A stretch of 35,785 nucleotides of DNA. Origin: Martensiomyces pterosporus. Taxonomy: Eukaryota; Kickxellomycota; Kickxellomycetes; Kickxellales; Kickxellaceae. The notes under the pieces were generated by a model. The model was given only the letters and a program-made list of their open reading frames with translations. It was not told where the DNA came from and did not search any database. Location of the stretch: positions 1 through 35,785 of the forward strand of contig MU604015.1 of the NCBI GenBank assembly GCA_025201845.1. The letters are read 5' to 3'. The position numbers were made by a program, and so were the translations under genes. Position 1 is the stretch's first letter. Every line of letters starts with the position of its first letter. Shown piece by piece: positions 18,121 through 28,087 of this stretch.

Positions 18121-18888
18121 GAACCAGAACAGCCCACCATTCGCTATGAGCGTCGCTGTGGTGGCGATAATGCTGCTGGCCATGTCCGGTAGCGCATTCT
18201 TTCTCTCTTTTTCTGTTTCTGCTTCTCTCTTCCCCTTGCGCAATCGCCATGCCGACTATTTCTTATATGCCAATACAACCAGAATATTCTTCCACTGCTG
18301 GTGCTGCCGCCAGCACCCAAGCAGGATACAATCAGCCCATGTATGATGATGGAGCCGATGTAGATACAATCAGCCCATGTAGCATGGCCAAACTAAAAAT
18401 ACACAGGCCTGAAAAGAATCCACGGACAATTGCTAAGCGCTGATGCAGAGACGCAGTTGCTGCTGCTGGTATTGCAGCAGCAAAGTTACTCTTGGCCTGA
18501 GCGCGTAACTCGGGCCACCATTAAATATAGCAGATAGACGCTATTCTCGCTCTAGTGCGTGTGGTCTGCTGGATTTATTTGTTGCATTAGCTGTACAAAA
18601 GAGAGGAAGAAGACGGTAAGAATAGAAAGAAGCGAGAAGCTATTTCATGGAAGCAGCAGCGAGATGCCTGGGTCAGAGGATGAGTGGGCCAAGCATCAGA
18701 ATTTGTTTTCAGCGTGTGCCGTGTGTGACTGGGGGGGACCAAAGAGCAGCAATGGCACTGCAGCGAGTGAAGAGTGCCCGAGCTAGGGCACGGCCCGCTG
18801 CTAAACAAGGAAGGAAGAGTGAGTGTAGCTGAGAGTGTGCTTCCTTTTGTGTGGTCGTGGTCGTGGCCGTGGAGCTAGGAGATTATTT
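18121..18888. other. Intergenic region after PEX11, with a 19-bp direct repeat
   Basis: 768 bases between convergent genes. A 19-bp sequence (GATACAATCAGCCCATGTA) occurs at 18325-18343 and again at 18363-18381. It lies in a 64-codon frame (18249-18443) that starts MPTISYMPIQPEYSS and has no recognised domain. A G7 run is at about 18732-18738, and a GTGGTC/GTGGCC hexamer repeat at about 18851-18872. I do not call a gene. Confidence 0.35.
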
Positions 18889-19524
18889 TTAGAGCATGGA
18901 GAAGAATAGTCGAGTGTACGGTGTTGCTGCACAGATGCAGCAGGTGGGCGAGTCAATCGGGCCCGGATTGCGCCTGTTCCTGTCAACAAACTCGTCAAGC
19001 AGTTTTTGTAACGAGTCCAGGTTCGGGATCCCTGGCTGACGCAGCTTGGCCACCCTCTCGATCGTGTGGTGGAATTTGGCGTGATGCGGCTCGCAGATCG
19101 AATGCCCCTCGGTCAGCGTCTCCTTCGACACCAGCCAGTCTATCGGGTTCTTATCCACAGGGCAGTTGAACAGACCGTGGTCCGAGTGGCGGATCGGGAG
19201 AATTGGCGGCGGCGGACACCCAGAGTCCTTGCGTATGGTTGCGCTCCCGCTCCTGCTCCTGCTCCTGCTGGTGGTGCTGGTGGTGCTGCTGGTGCTGGTG
19301 CTGGGCGCTAGCTCGGACGTTGGTGTTGTGTCCAGCGCGCTTCGCCGCATCTCGCTCAGGCTAATGAGCAGGTCGCTTGTGCCGGTGTCTATTCCTAGCC
19401 ACACATTGGCGTATAGGCTGCCCTGTGGAAAGTGCACGCTAAGATGGTACTTGCGCGACAAAACAATGATCTCGTGTGCTGTCGGATCTTCAGCCTTGGG
19501 CATGTCTGCTGTGTGCATGTGCAT
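18889..19524 (-). CDS. Orphan protein with His/Cys-containing C-terminal half
   Basis: 211 residues from ATG 19522-19524; internal ATGs at 19518 and 19503 are alternatives. The N-terminus (residues 15-55) looks like a beta-rich small domain: HEIIVLSRKYHLSVHF, then YANVWLGIDTGTSDLLISL. Residues about 70-95 are a Ser/Thr/Arg low-complexity linker encoded by a CTG/GGT microsatellite (about 19240-19308). The C-terminal half has FNCPVDKNPIDWL, a helix with CEPHHAKFHHTI, and LDSLQKLLDEFVDRNRRN, then a CCIC near the end. The Cys and His could bind metal but the spacing fits no finger I know. No family assigned. An upstream exon is possible. Confidence 0.5.
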   Translation of the reverse strand: MHMHTADMPKAEDPTAHEIIVLSRKYHLSVHFPQGSLYANVWLGIDTGTSDLLISLSEMRRSALDTTPTSELAPSTSTSSTTSTTSRSRSRSGSATIRKDSGCPPPPILPIRHSDHGLFNCPVDKNPIDWLVSKETLTEGHSICEPHHAKFHHTIERVAKLRQPGIPNLDSLQKLLDEFVDRNRRNPGPIDSPTCCICAATPYTRLFFSML

Positions 19525-20875
19525 ATATCTGTCTGTGTGTCGTCCGAGGAGTGCTGGCTACAGCGGCGGCAATAAAAGAGACGTGTGCAAGAAAGAAACA
19601 GCTGCTTCTTGGAGCAAACAAACAAAAAAAAAAGCAAGGAGGCTGCAATAGCGAGGCTTATAATAAGTAGAGAAGCCGCAATGGCGAGATGCTGTGCATA
19701 TGCGCGGAAAGGGAGGGGTATCTGGCCAGGCGAGAAAAGTGTCCAAGGTGCTGCTCGGGCGCGAAGAGTGGAAGAGGCTGTAAAGGAAAGACAGGTGCTT
19801 GTAGAACGGAACGGATGGGGGGTTGGGTAGCTAATCGGGGGAAGCACCCTGCTCGCCCGCTTGCCCGTCTTGCCCGCCTGCCCAATGGCACGGAGAAGCG
19901 CTTGGGATAAATAAAAGCCTGCCTGCCACTGATGGTGGAACCAGGGCTGTGCTGATTTGGCCACCACCCCTTCCCTCCCCCACACGGTGCTTGCCCTGCC
20001 CATTGGTCGGCATCCTGTGGGCCAATGTGCTGTCTGCTAACACCCCTTTGGGAGCGCGGCACAGGGGTTTAACCACACCAGGGCTCATGGTCCGCGTGGT
20101 TTCAGGATGCAAAGGACCTGATGGGGCTCCCATGTTTTGCCGGATCGACGGCATTTGCGCTCGAGAGCGCGCAGAGGTGCCATCTGCGAATATTCTAGAT
20201 AGCCTTGGTGCTGTAAAGCAGAAATCAGCATCGCTGTCAGTGCCTGCATCCATTCTACCCTTCCTCTTTCTCGGCACCGGTATGCGCACGGCAGCGAAGA
20301 TCAGAGCGACGACAGCGAGGGCCAGAGCGACGGCAGCGGCATGGGCGGCGGCTGCAGATGCACACACACCTCCGTAACCGCGCCTTTCCCTCCTCTGCAC
20401 GCACACTCGTCTGTGTGCCACAAGCCCTCAGGACAGCGACCTCTTTCGGCTGCACGCAGCGGCGCACCACGCTCCTCACTGCTCCGCTGCCTACGCCGGT
20501 AGCACACTCGCCCCGCCCTGCGTCATCCCACCTGCGCTTTGCGCTCAGCAAAGAGACACGCACTCCTCTTGCACGCTACTGGCATGGCGCCAGCAATAGC
20601 ACCAAGCATTCTACATCTGAGCACGCGCGCCGTGCCGCCTGTACTGAAGCCGCTGCGACTCGGCTCACGAGCCGCGACGCTGCTGCTGCTGCTTCTGCGC
20701 TTTTGTCACCCTGCTGCTTTGGCTGCAAGGCTTCGCATCACTGCTACTCACGGCGCTACAGCTCTTGCTTGCGCATCTTGTTCTTCTCAGCTTATACAGT
20801 AATCTGCGGCCTCATTATTTTCTTTTCCTTTCCAAATCTCCACACCCCTCATCCTTAGTCTCGAATACAAAGCAA
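19525..20875. other. Intergenic region upstream of VMA3
   Basis: 1.35 kb with no convincing gene. An A10 run is at about 19624-19633. A minus frame at 19831-20421 contains a 20-residue Ala/Val/Leu segment that could span a membrane, but it has no ATG before that segment and both strands are open here because of GC-rich, Ala/Arg-coding DNA. The 20780-20870 stretch is pyrimidine-rich, as expected just before a fungal start codon. Confidence 0.35.
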
Positions 20876-21382
20876 ATGTCGTTTGCGGAGCTCACGCAGG
20901 GCTACTGCCCAGCATACTCGCCATTCTTTGGTTTCATGGGCGTTGCCTGTGCAATTATATTCAGCTCGGCTGGTGCTGGGTACGGAACAGCCAAGGCCGG
21001 TGTTGGAATCACTGGCGCAGGTACCTTCCGCCCCGCCATCATCATGCGCGCGCTTATCCCCGTGGTCATGGCCGGCATTATTGCTGTCTACGGGCTTGTG
21101 GCATCGGTGCTGATCTCAGGAGACATGGATCCAAAGTCAAAGTACTCTCTATTCTCGGGCTGCATTCACTTGGCATCGGGACTGTGCGTCGGCATGACAG
21201 GGCTGGCCGCTGGCTGGTGCATCGGCGTTGTCGGCGATATGGGTGTCCGGGGCTTCGCAAAGGAGCCAAAGCTGTTTGTTGGCATGGTGCTGATTCTCAT
21301 TTTCGCGGAAGTCCTTGGCCTCTACGGCCTCATTGTCTCGCTTATTCTGAACACAAAGGCAAGCAACACGCTGTGCAAGTAG
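20876..21382 (+). CDS. VMA3: V-type ATPase proteolipid subunit c
   Basis: 168 residues from ATG 20876 (gcaaATGTCG). Four transmembrane helices with the family blocks [60 protein letters not shown] and [20 protein letters not shown]. Glu145 in FAEVLG is the conserved proton-carrying carboxylate (Glu137 in yeast Vma3). It forms the c-ring of the V0 sector in vacuolar and endosomal membranes. The absence of a fifth N-terminal helix fits c or c' rather than c''. Choosing c over c' would need alignment. Convergent with PRO2, 241 bases apart. Confidence 0.95.
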   Translation: MSFAELTQGYCPAYSPFFGFMGVACAIIFSSAGAGYGTAKAGVGITGAGTFRPAIIMRALIPVVMAGIIAVYGLVASVLISGDMDPKSKYSLFSGCIHLASGLCVGMTGLAAGWCIGVVGDMGVRGFAKEPKLFVGMVLILIFAEVLGLYGLIVSLILNTKASNTLCK

Positions 21383-21623
21383 AAGTAATAGAAATATATG
21401 TAGTCGTCATGTCACTTATGAGCTGTGCCGGCGGCATCAGCAGCGGGGCAGCAAGAATGAAAGAGTGAAAACAAAAAACGAAAACACAGCCTGCACCAAA
21501 TTGATATGTAAACTCGCATGGCAGCTCAGGGCATGTGCATTATTGCGCAAAAGCGTAAAGGCGCTGCTAAGCAGGCGTAAGAGACGAAGGATGGCCAAGG
21601 GCCAGGCTAACAGCCCTTGCTGT

Positions 21624-23021
21624 TTAGAGCACAAACTTGCTGCGAATGGCGTCCAGAGGGATGTCTTGGTGCATGAACTGGCGCTTTCCAGCTCCAACTC
21701 CAAAGTCGCCTGCGCCCTGGCCGTCGCCAAAAAGATAGTACTTGTAGATGGTCAGGCCCTCGAGTCCAGCAGGCCCTCTGGCATGCGTTTTGTTGGTGCT
21801 GACGCCAATCTCCGTGCCAAAGCCGTACCTGAACCCATCGGCGAATCTGGTCGATGCGTTCCAGTACACGCCAGCCGCATCAACACGGCGCATAAACCAC
21901 TCTGCATTCCCTCGCTCCTCGGTGATGATGGCATCTGTGTGCTTCGATCCATGGGTGTTGATGTGGTCGATGGCCTCATCCAGCGTGTCAACAACACGGA
22001 TGGCGATGTCCAAATCCGTGTACTCGTGCGCAAACTCGCTCTCCTCGGCCTTGGATACCTGAGGCGCGAGCCTTGGGTCATCCAAAAGGCCCGCCTTCTC
22101 GATAGAGGCCAGTGCGCGGCTGTCGGCGTGCAGACGAACACCCGCATCCAGCAGCGCCTTTGCCACCTCAACAAACACAGTGTCAGCCACCTTGGAGTGC
22201 ACAAGCAGGGTCTCCGTTGAGTTGCACGCAGCAGGGTAGTTTGTCTTTGCGTCAGCAACGATATGCACAGCCTTCCTTGTGTCCGCCGACTCGTCAATGA
22301 ATGTCGAGCAAATGCCATCGGCATGGCCCAACACTGGGATGCGGGTGTTGTTCTGGATGTGCCGCACAAGCGAGTTCGATCCGCGAGGGATGACGAGATC
22401 CACATACCTGTCCATGTCCAACAGGCTGTTTATTTCGTCTCTGGTCGAGACTACCTGCACTGCGCGCTCGGGGAACTTCGTCTGGCCCTCTTCAGCAGGG
22501 GTTGTGGCAATCGCATACTGGATAGCCTCAGCAAGCACCTGGTTCGTTCTCGTGGCCTCCTTGCCACCCTTCAGGATCGCTGCATTTCCGGACTTGATCG
22601 CCAGGCACGCAATGTTGACCACAACCTCAGGTCTGGCCTCAAATATCACCAGGCACACGCCAACAGGGCACACAACACGGTACAGATCGAGATTGCTGTC
22701 CAGTCTGCGTGCAAGCGTCACTTGGCCGATGGGGTCGGGGATACGGTCGACATCATCAACGCCCTGAAGAAGGGTCGAGAACTTTTCGCCGCCAGCTCCC
22801 TCGATGTCCAGGCGCTTGAACAATGAGGCAGAGAGCCTGCCAGCCTCGACTTCCTTCTGCGCTGCTTCCTTGTCTTGGCGGTTGGCCTCGACAATGGCTG
22901 CACGTCTCTCTTCGAGAACTGCCTTGATGCGCTTGAGAACTGCCGACTTTTGCGCGCTGCTGATGGTTTGCAAAAGGTTGGATGCCTCACGGGCCGAGCG
23001 AGCAACTTCTTCAGCGGTCAT
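21624..23021 (-). CDS. PRO2: Gamma-glutamyl phosphate reductase
   Basis: 465 residues. The start is ATG 23019-23021 (MTAEEVARSAREAS); the frame extends six codons upstream only to a TTG. The aldehyde-dehydrogenase-like fold has PDPIGQV, PVGVCLVIFEARPEV, KSGNAAILKGGKEA and the catalytic Cys266 in NYPAACNSTETLL. The C-terminal GTEIGVSTNKTHARGPAGLEGLT block is near-invariant in ProA. The enzyme reduces gamma-glutamyl phosphate with NADPH to glutamate semialdehyde, the second step of proline synthesis. It stands alone, not fused to glutamate 5-kinase as in plants and animals. It shares a 591-base divergent region with ALG3 that contains a TGACTCA site. Confidence 0.97.
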   Translation of the reverse strand: MTAEEVARSAREASNLLQTISSAQKSAVLKRIKAVLEERRAAIVEANRQDKEAAQKEVEAGRLSASLFKRLDIEGAGGEKFSTLLQGVDDVDRIPDPIGQVTLARRLDSNLDLYRVVCPVGVCLVIFEARPEVVVNIACLAIKSGNAAILKGGKEATRTNQVLAEAIQYAIATTPAEEGQTKFPERAVQVVSTRDEINSLLDMDRYVDLVIPRGSNSLVRHIQNNTRIPVLGHADGICSTFIDESADTRKAVHIVADAKTNYPAACNSTETLLVHSKVADTVFVEVAKALLDAGVRLHADSRALASIEKAGLLDDPRLAPQVSKAEESEFAHEYTDLDIAIRVVDTLDEAIDHINTHGSKHTDAIITEERGNAEWFMRRVDAAGVYWNASTRFADGFRYGFGTEIGVSTNKTHARGPAGLEGLTIYKYYLFGDGQGAGDFGVGAGKRQFMHQDIPLDAIRSKFVL

Positions 23022-23612
23022 GGTTTGTTCAGAATTCAACTATGTGCTGCGTGGGTGCGAGTATGGAGGTAAGGAAGCGAGTGCTCAGATTTGAGAAAGA
23101 GCTGCCACTCAACTGAAAATAAGCAGGCGGGGGAAGGACTGAGCTGAAGGCCTTCAGTGGCCTGTGTGCTTCTTGGCCGGCGCTGCAGCAGAGTGTGACG
23201 CATACTTTTCTTTTTACTCCCTAACCCCGCTTTTCTGCCCCCACCAAGCGCCACTGACTCATAATGACGTCTTTATTGGCGACAAGCTGCTGCTCAGTGC
23301 TCCGTCTCTACCGATGCTAGATTATGTCCTGGCACCTGAACCGGCATGTGTATCGCTGCGCAGGGCGTGTGTATATGGCTGCTGTGCCTGGCATCCGGGA
23401 GTAGCTTTGCTGCTGCTGCCAGCCTGCCTTTTTGCTGTCTCTGCACACTGCCACCAAACCCAAGTCCCATATAGTGATCACTGCAAGTGCCAGTGCCAAA
23501 GGCCAGGCCAGAGTGCCCGTATCTCAGGCGGACTAGAAAAGCCCGCTGCATCTCTGGCCTTACCATACATACCTTCGTCTACGTCTCATCCTGGAGCTGC
23601 GTGTATTTGCCA
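23022..23612. promoter_or_regulatory. Divergent promoter PRO2/ALG3
   Basis: 591 bases between start codons. It contains TGACTCA (23255-23261) and TGACGTC (23265-23271), spaced ten bases start to start. Open frames within the interval show no domain; the ALG3 frame continues upstream without stop to about 23487 but without ALG3 similarity or an ATG. Confidence 0.5.
23255..23271. promoter_or_regulatory. Adjacent Gcn4/AP-1-type and CRE-type bZIP sites
   Basis: TGACTCA (23255-23261) is the perfect Gcn4/AP-1 core; TGACGTC (23265-23271) is seven of eight bases of an ATF/CREB site. They lie 234 bases upstream of the PRO2 ATG. General amino-acid control of proline genes is known in fungi; binding here is inferred. 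Confidence 0.45.
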
Positions 23613-24893
23613 ATGACAAGTCTGCTGGCTAGACCAACAACATCTCAGGCGTGGTCTTTTGTGGGCGATGCGCTGTTCACCCATCGCTTCTACTGGGCCA
23701 TTGCTGCCGCTCTGATGGCACTCGATTTTTTGCTCAATCTTGCTATCATAAGGCGCGTTCCGTACACAGAGATCGACTGGAGAGCGTATATGCAGGAAGT
23801 AAAGGGCGTGGTCGATGGAGAGCGCAACTACCTTAACCTCAAAGGAGACACCGGCCCGCTAGTGTATCCAGCAGGGTTCGTGTGGATATACGGCGTACTC
23901 TGGAAGCTTACAAGTGGTGGAGCAGATGTTCGGCTCGCGCAGTATATATTCATGGGAGTATACATGGTCCATCTGGCGCTTGTTATCGCGATTTACAAGA
24001 AATCGCAAGCGTTCCCACCAGTCCTACTGGTGCTCTTGGCCCTCTCCAAGAGAACGCACTCCATATTTGTGCTTAGGCTGTTCAACGACCCTGTCGCTAT
24101 GCTGTTTGCATACCTGGCCATATACGCATTGCTCTCTGCACGCAGCCAGCGCTGGTCTGGCTTTCTGCTTAGCCTTGGAATTGCGGTCAAAATGAATGTC
24201 CTGCTACTCGTTCCTGGCGCTGCATACATCTGGTGGCGGATCGGCGGGCTGCCGTACGCTCTCTGCCAGCTAGCCGCCATTGTGTGCAGCCAGCTTCTTG
24301 TCGCCGCTCCGTTCCTGGCTGCGCATCCAGCAGAGTACCTTTCTCGAGCATTTGAGCTTGGTCGCGAGTTCACATTCAGGTGGACTGTGAATTGGAGATT
24401 TGTAGGCGAGCCAGTGTTTCTGTCTCAGGGCTGGGCTCGGTCGCTACTCGCTGCCCACCTGGCCCTTTTGGCTGTTCTGGCACTCGGCGTGTGGCCACGG
24501 TTGTCAAACAACACTGCGCTGTCGGTTATTAAGCGTGGGCTAGGTCGGAGCAACTGGACAAGAGCGGCGAAGAACTCGGTACATGCAGATGAGATTCTGA
24601 CCGTGCTGTTTACATCCAATCTTGTTGGCGTTGTCTGTGCGAGATCACTCCACTACCAGTTTTATTCTTGGTACTTCCATATGCTGCCGTATCTCCTCTT
24701 CAAATCATGCCTCCCGGCCGCTATACAGATTGCCGTATGGGGAGCAATCGAGTACTCCTGGAACGTTTACCCATCTACAAACTTTTCATCGGCACTGCTG
24801 TTTGGCTGTCACGCATTTCTGGTTGCGTGTCTCTTGCGCACTGGACTTGCTGGCCCTGGCTTGGCACAGCGCCAACATGTCAAGACTACATAG
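23613..24893 (+). CDS. ALG3: ALG3, Dol-P-Man:Man5GlcNAc2-PP-Dol alpha-1,3-mannosyltransferase
   Basis: 426 residues from ATG 23613. A multi-spanning ER membrane protein with the ALG3 signatures YTEIDWRAYMQEV (51-63), LKGDTGPLVYPAGFVWIY (about 75-92), the RLFNDP loop, and a C-terminal LHYQFYSWYFHMLPYLL (H347). It adds the first dolichol-phosphate-mannose-dependent mannose to the lipid-linked N-glycan precursor on the luminal side. About ten hydrophobic segments are visible. Length is close to yeast Alg3 (458). Its 3' end nearly meets XPF: 68 bases lie between the two stop codons. Confidence 0.95.
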   Translation: MTSLLARPTTSQAWSFVGDALFTHRFYWAIAAALMALDFLLNLAIIRRVPYTEIDWRAYMQEVKGVVDGERNYLNLKGDTGPLVYPAGFVWIYGVLWKLTSGGADVRLAQYIFMGVYMVHLALVIAIYKKSQAFPPVLLVLLALSKRTHSIFVLRLFNDPVAMLFAYLAIYALLSARSQRWSGFLLSLGIAVKMNVLLLVPGAAYIWWRIGGLPYALCQLAAIVCSQLLVAAPFLAAHPAEYLSRAFELGREFTFRWTVNWRFVGEPVFLSQGWARSLLAAHLALLAVLALGVWPRLSNNTALSVIKRGLGRSNWTRAAKNSVHADEILTVLFTSNLVGVVCARSLHYQFYSWYFHMLPYLLFKSCLPAAIQIAVWGAIEYSWNVYPSTNFSSALLFGCHAFLVACLLRTGLAGPGLAQRQHVKTT

Positions 24894-24912
24894 AAGCTGA
24901 CACTGCTTTCAA

Positions 24913-24926
24913 AATAAATAAATAAA
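24913..24926 (+). terminator. Overlapping AATAAA poly(A) signals of ALG3
   Basis: Three overlapping AATAAA hexamers (24913, 24917, 24921) start 19 bases after the ALG3 stop. Confidence 0.65.
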
Positions 24927-24961
24927 AATATAACCCTTTCTATCCAGCCTGCCACTGCTGC

Positions 24962-26553
24962 TCATTTGCCGGCCCTTGCGTGCAGAAACCCGTGCAGCTG
25001 TGTCGCCGACTCCTCGCCTAGCAGCACCTTGAGATCGTCCTTGGTTGCCAAGCAGAGTTCCTGGAAATTGCGGTACCTTCGCGCAACTGTTTGGTAGTTC
25101 TTTAGCGTGATCCCAGGCACCGACTGCAGCAGGTTGATGGGCGCTTGGTTGTATACCGACTCCCTCTGCACATTCTGGTCGCCCTGCCCCACAGCTACAG
25201 CTCGATCCGTATCGGGCTCGCCAGCATCCTTTTTCAGCTCCGCAAAGATATTGACCGTCTCGTACGGGCTGCTGCTCCAGATTATGCGCAGTCTAGGGAA
25301 AGCCAGCACAAGCATAGCAAGCTGGCTGTTGATCGAGTGGACAGCAATGTCCGCGCCGATTCCCCCAATCGCCTGTAGAGAGAACGATGTGTTGACCTCA
25401 AACTCAATCAGCAATGCCGCACATGCATAGTGTGTCGTCATTGCCTTGGCTTGGTTGAACAGACGGCCGCTGCGAAGCGACCCGATAAGATCTGGCAGCG
25501 ACTTGCGCTCAATTACCAGGCCGTCATGCAGCACATAGTCACCCACATCAATTGTGCGTGGGACAACGTTGAATCCAGATGCATGCAGAAGCGATGGCAA
25601 GGGTGACCAAAACTCGCGCACATCAACTACGACTCTGGGTGCATCGATGGCAGTACCTATTGCACCAATAGACCGTGTCAGGTCCCGGGCATTGCGGTGG
25701 TTCCTGCTTGCAATTGCTTGCAGCAGCGCGTTTCCTGGGGAACTCGCCGCCTGTGCACCAACCGACCCTCGGCCATCGCTGGTGCTATCGATAGGAATAA
25801 CAAGAACCGATTTCTCGTGGATAAGCTTTTCAAAAGACTCCCTTTCGCGCCTGATTGTGCTCAGATACCGCTGCTCCTCGAGGCTGTTGTCGTAGACCAA
25901 GAAGTACACTTGCTTGAGGATCCCCGGGTGCAACGCTTGGTAAATCTCCACCTGTCGTATGAACGTAGGATCTGGGTCATACATGATTATATGCGTCGGA
26001 CATAGCGACTGCAAAAGACCGCTGTCACTCGCTCCAGAGTACGCCTGCACGACCACAGTCTCGCTGCTAGACAGGATAGCATAGTGCTCGTCGAACGCAG
26101 CGAGTGCCTCAGCCCATTCCTCATCCTCACCCAAGTAGTGGTCGCCTAGGGCATCGTCATCTTCAGCGGTGATTGCTTCCGCGACACCACCTTGCATGGA
26201 ATTGTCAGACTCTTGCTCCTGCCGTCTCCCACTGCCGGCTTGTAGTCCAAGCTCTAGCACTGTAGCCCCGCTGCCATGTTGATTTGCAGCTATGTTGGAC
26301 GCGAGTTCGAATGTTTCTTGTTCCAAGACATCGGCAGGTGCGCGAGAGAGCCTGGCTACTGCTGTCGACGCACCCCTCATGCGGCGTCGTTTGGTTGGAG
26401 GTGCTCGGCGATTAGTTCCAGGCCCATGGATAAAGGATCTCTGACTCTGGTCAGCAATTGTATTTATAGGCGAGCCTTTGCTAGTCGATGGTCCTGTAGA
26501 CCCTGTGGTTTGATTCCAGGACAAGCCTGCTGCTGATGTTGTTGTTGTTGTTG

Positions 26554-26589
<36 letters not shown>

Positions 26590-28087
26590 ACGGCCTGGCA
26601 GCAGAAGTTTGAGACTTCCATCGAAAGAAGCCTCTCAAGAGATCAACCATCATCCGTGGATGGCAGTCCGTTCTGGTTCTAGCGCCAGCACTGTCACTAT
26701 CCTCTACCTCACCGTTGCTGTTTTTATCGTCTGGACCTGTGGCTGGAACGACCAAGGACACGACATCGCTCATTGACTGTAGATAGCTACGGATCAAGCA
26801 GCATGTCCTTGACGCACTAGCCATAATCAGCACGGGGCCGATGTTCTCTTTGCCAGTATCTGACCTCCCAAGAGCAGCGTGGTTAGCCACTCCGACTTCG
26901 TCCAGAACACGCGCCAGCAGCCGCAGCTTCGGAGGAACCTCCAACACGGGTACGATATTATCTGGCAGGCCCATAGACCGAAGCTTCTCCTTTGTCTCTT
27001 CGGGCATTGTCCCTGCTGCGCCCAGGTGCTTGTGGAAAGCACGCGATCTAGCTACAGAAAACAAGATGTTGGCCGAATCGCTCGCCAGCCATGAGGCACC
27101 CTCACTCGGGCCCCGCATTCCCATCCCCGACACTCGCCCTGGTTTGCTGGAGAGCAAAAGCGTATCAAGATATCTCTGCAGCGAGACACAGTCATACGAA
27201 GTAATAAGCTCGGTTACTCTACGCAGGGAGGCCAGGTCCGTAACCATCCCCCGCACCCTGGCGCTCAGCCGATGCCAGTAGGGCGCCAGCTGCCGCTTCA
27301 CCATGGCGTCAAAGTACCGGAACAAGCTGCTCTCGACGTTGATTTGCTCGGGGTCGAGCAAGCGGCTGGATGTGCTCAGCTCTGAGATGGTTGCCGATAC
27401 GCAGTCCAGCGCTGCTTGCTGTAGCTCGACCATGGCGCGTGTCAGCGGCTGTCTGAATTCGACAACTGGCGTAGACGCTTTAGCCAGGTCCTCCTGTACA
27501 GAGACATGGAACCGGGGCCACAGGTGGACGTGGCGTAGCCCCAGCACTTTGAGTGTTTTCTCGAGAGGAGCGAACCCCAGTGTGAATGCCTCTGGTGCGT
27601 CTGACAAAGCCTTTACGAATGTCTGTGGGTTCTGCTGCCGCAGCACGCGTAGTACAAACGCCTCTATAGACTCTGCTGTGATCCTACTAGCGTTGTGCAC
27701 GATGACGCCTGTGACTAGCGCGGCAGGGACCAGGCTGTTGAGCAGATCGGCAATAAGGATACGCGATGTCACCGACAGCAGCCCACCCTGACGATACAGC
27801 TGTGCGCGAGCAGATGAGCTGGTTTCGTTTTTGACTACGCGCATCTCTGCTGCCTGGTCAGCATCCTCGCCTGATCGCATCTGCATTAGTTGGTGCTGGA
27901 GGTCTGTCTCATCCTGCTCGCTGGCGTGCAGAAGAAACACTAGCGCTCGCGGCGTAGCACAGACGCGTGATAGCTCTGCAAGGATGCGATCGAGACCCAG
28001 GCCGCGAGCCACCACACACAGGGCGTCCTCATCCAAAAGGTTGTTTAATATTTGCCGCTGGAATGGAAGCAAGGGCGTAGGTGACAT
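24962..28087 (-). CDS. RAD1: XPF/Rad1 structure-specific endonuclease
   Basis: 1041 residues from ATG 28085-28087, intronless. The N-terminus (LLPFQRQILNNLLDEDALCVVARGLG) starts the degenerate SF2 helicase-like region, spanning roughly 1-420. Residues about 430-640 are disordered and carry Ala/Thr homopolymers. The ERCC4 nuclease domain (about 815-960) has VVVDVREF, GDYVL and ERKS near residue 860, the metal-binding catalytic core, followed by SLRSGRLFNQ. The C-terminal helix-hairpin-helix pair has LLQSVPGITLKNYQTV. The protein pairs with Rad10/ERCC1 to cut 5' of lesions in nucleotide excision repair and to trim flaps in recombination. All visible catalytic residues are kept. Confidence 0.97.
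26529..26589. repeat. (GTT)n(GCT)n microsatellite within XPF coding sequence
   Basis: About 20 uninterrupted triplets, GTT repeats then GCT repeats on the plus strand, coding for consecutive Ala and Thr runs in the disordered linker of the XPF protein. Confidence 0.9.

Noticed and set aside
19831..20421. Minus-strand frame with a possible membrane helix
   Set aside because: It opens with GTG and has no ATG before the hydrophobic stretch. The Ala/Val run comes from repetitive GC-rich DNA open on both strands. A real exon here would need transcript evidence.
20584..20593. ATGGCGCCAG as a Cys3-type operator upstream of VMA3
   Set aside because: One mismatch to the palindrome I recall, in GC-rich DNA where such matches occur by chance, including within PCF11 coding sequence near 9060.
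21465..22220. 251-codon plus-strand frame antisense to PRO2
   Set aside because: Lies opposite the strongly supported PRO2 coding region; no domain.
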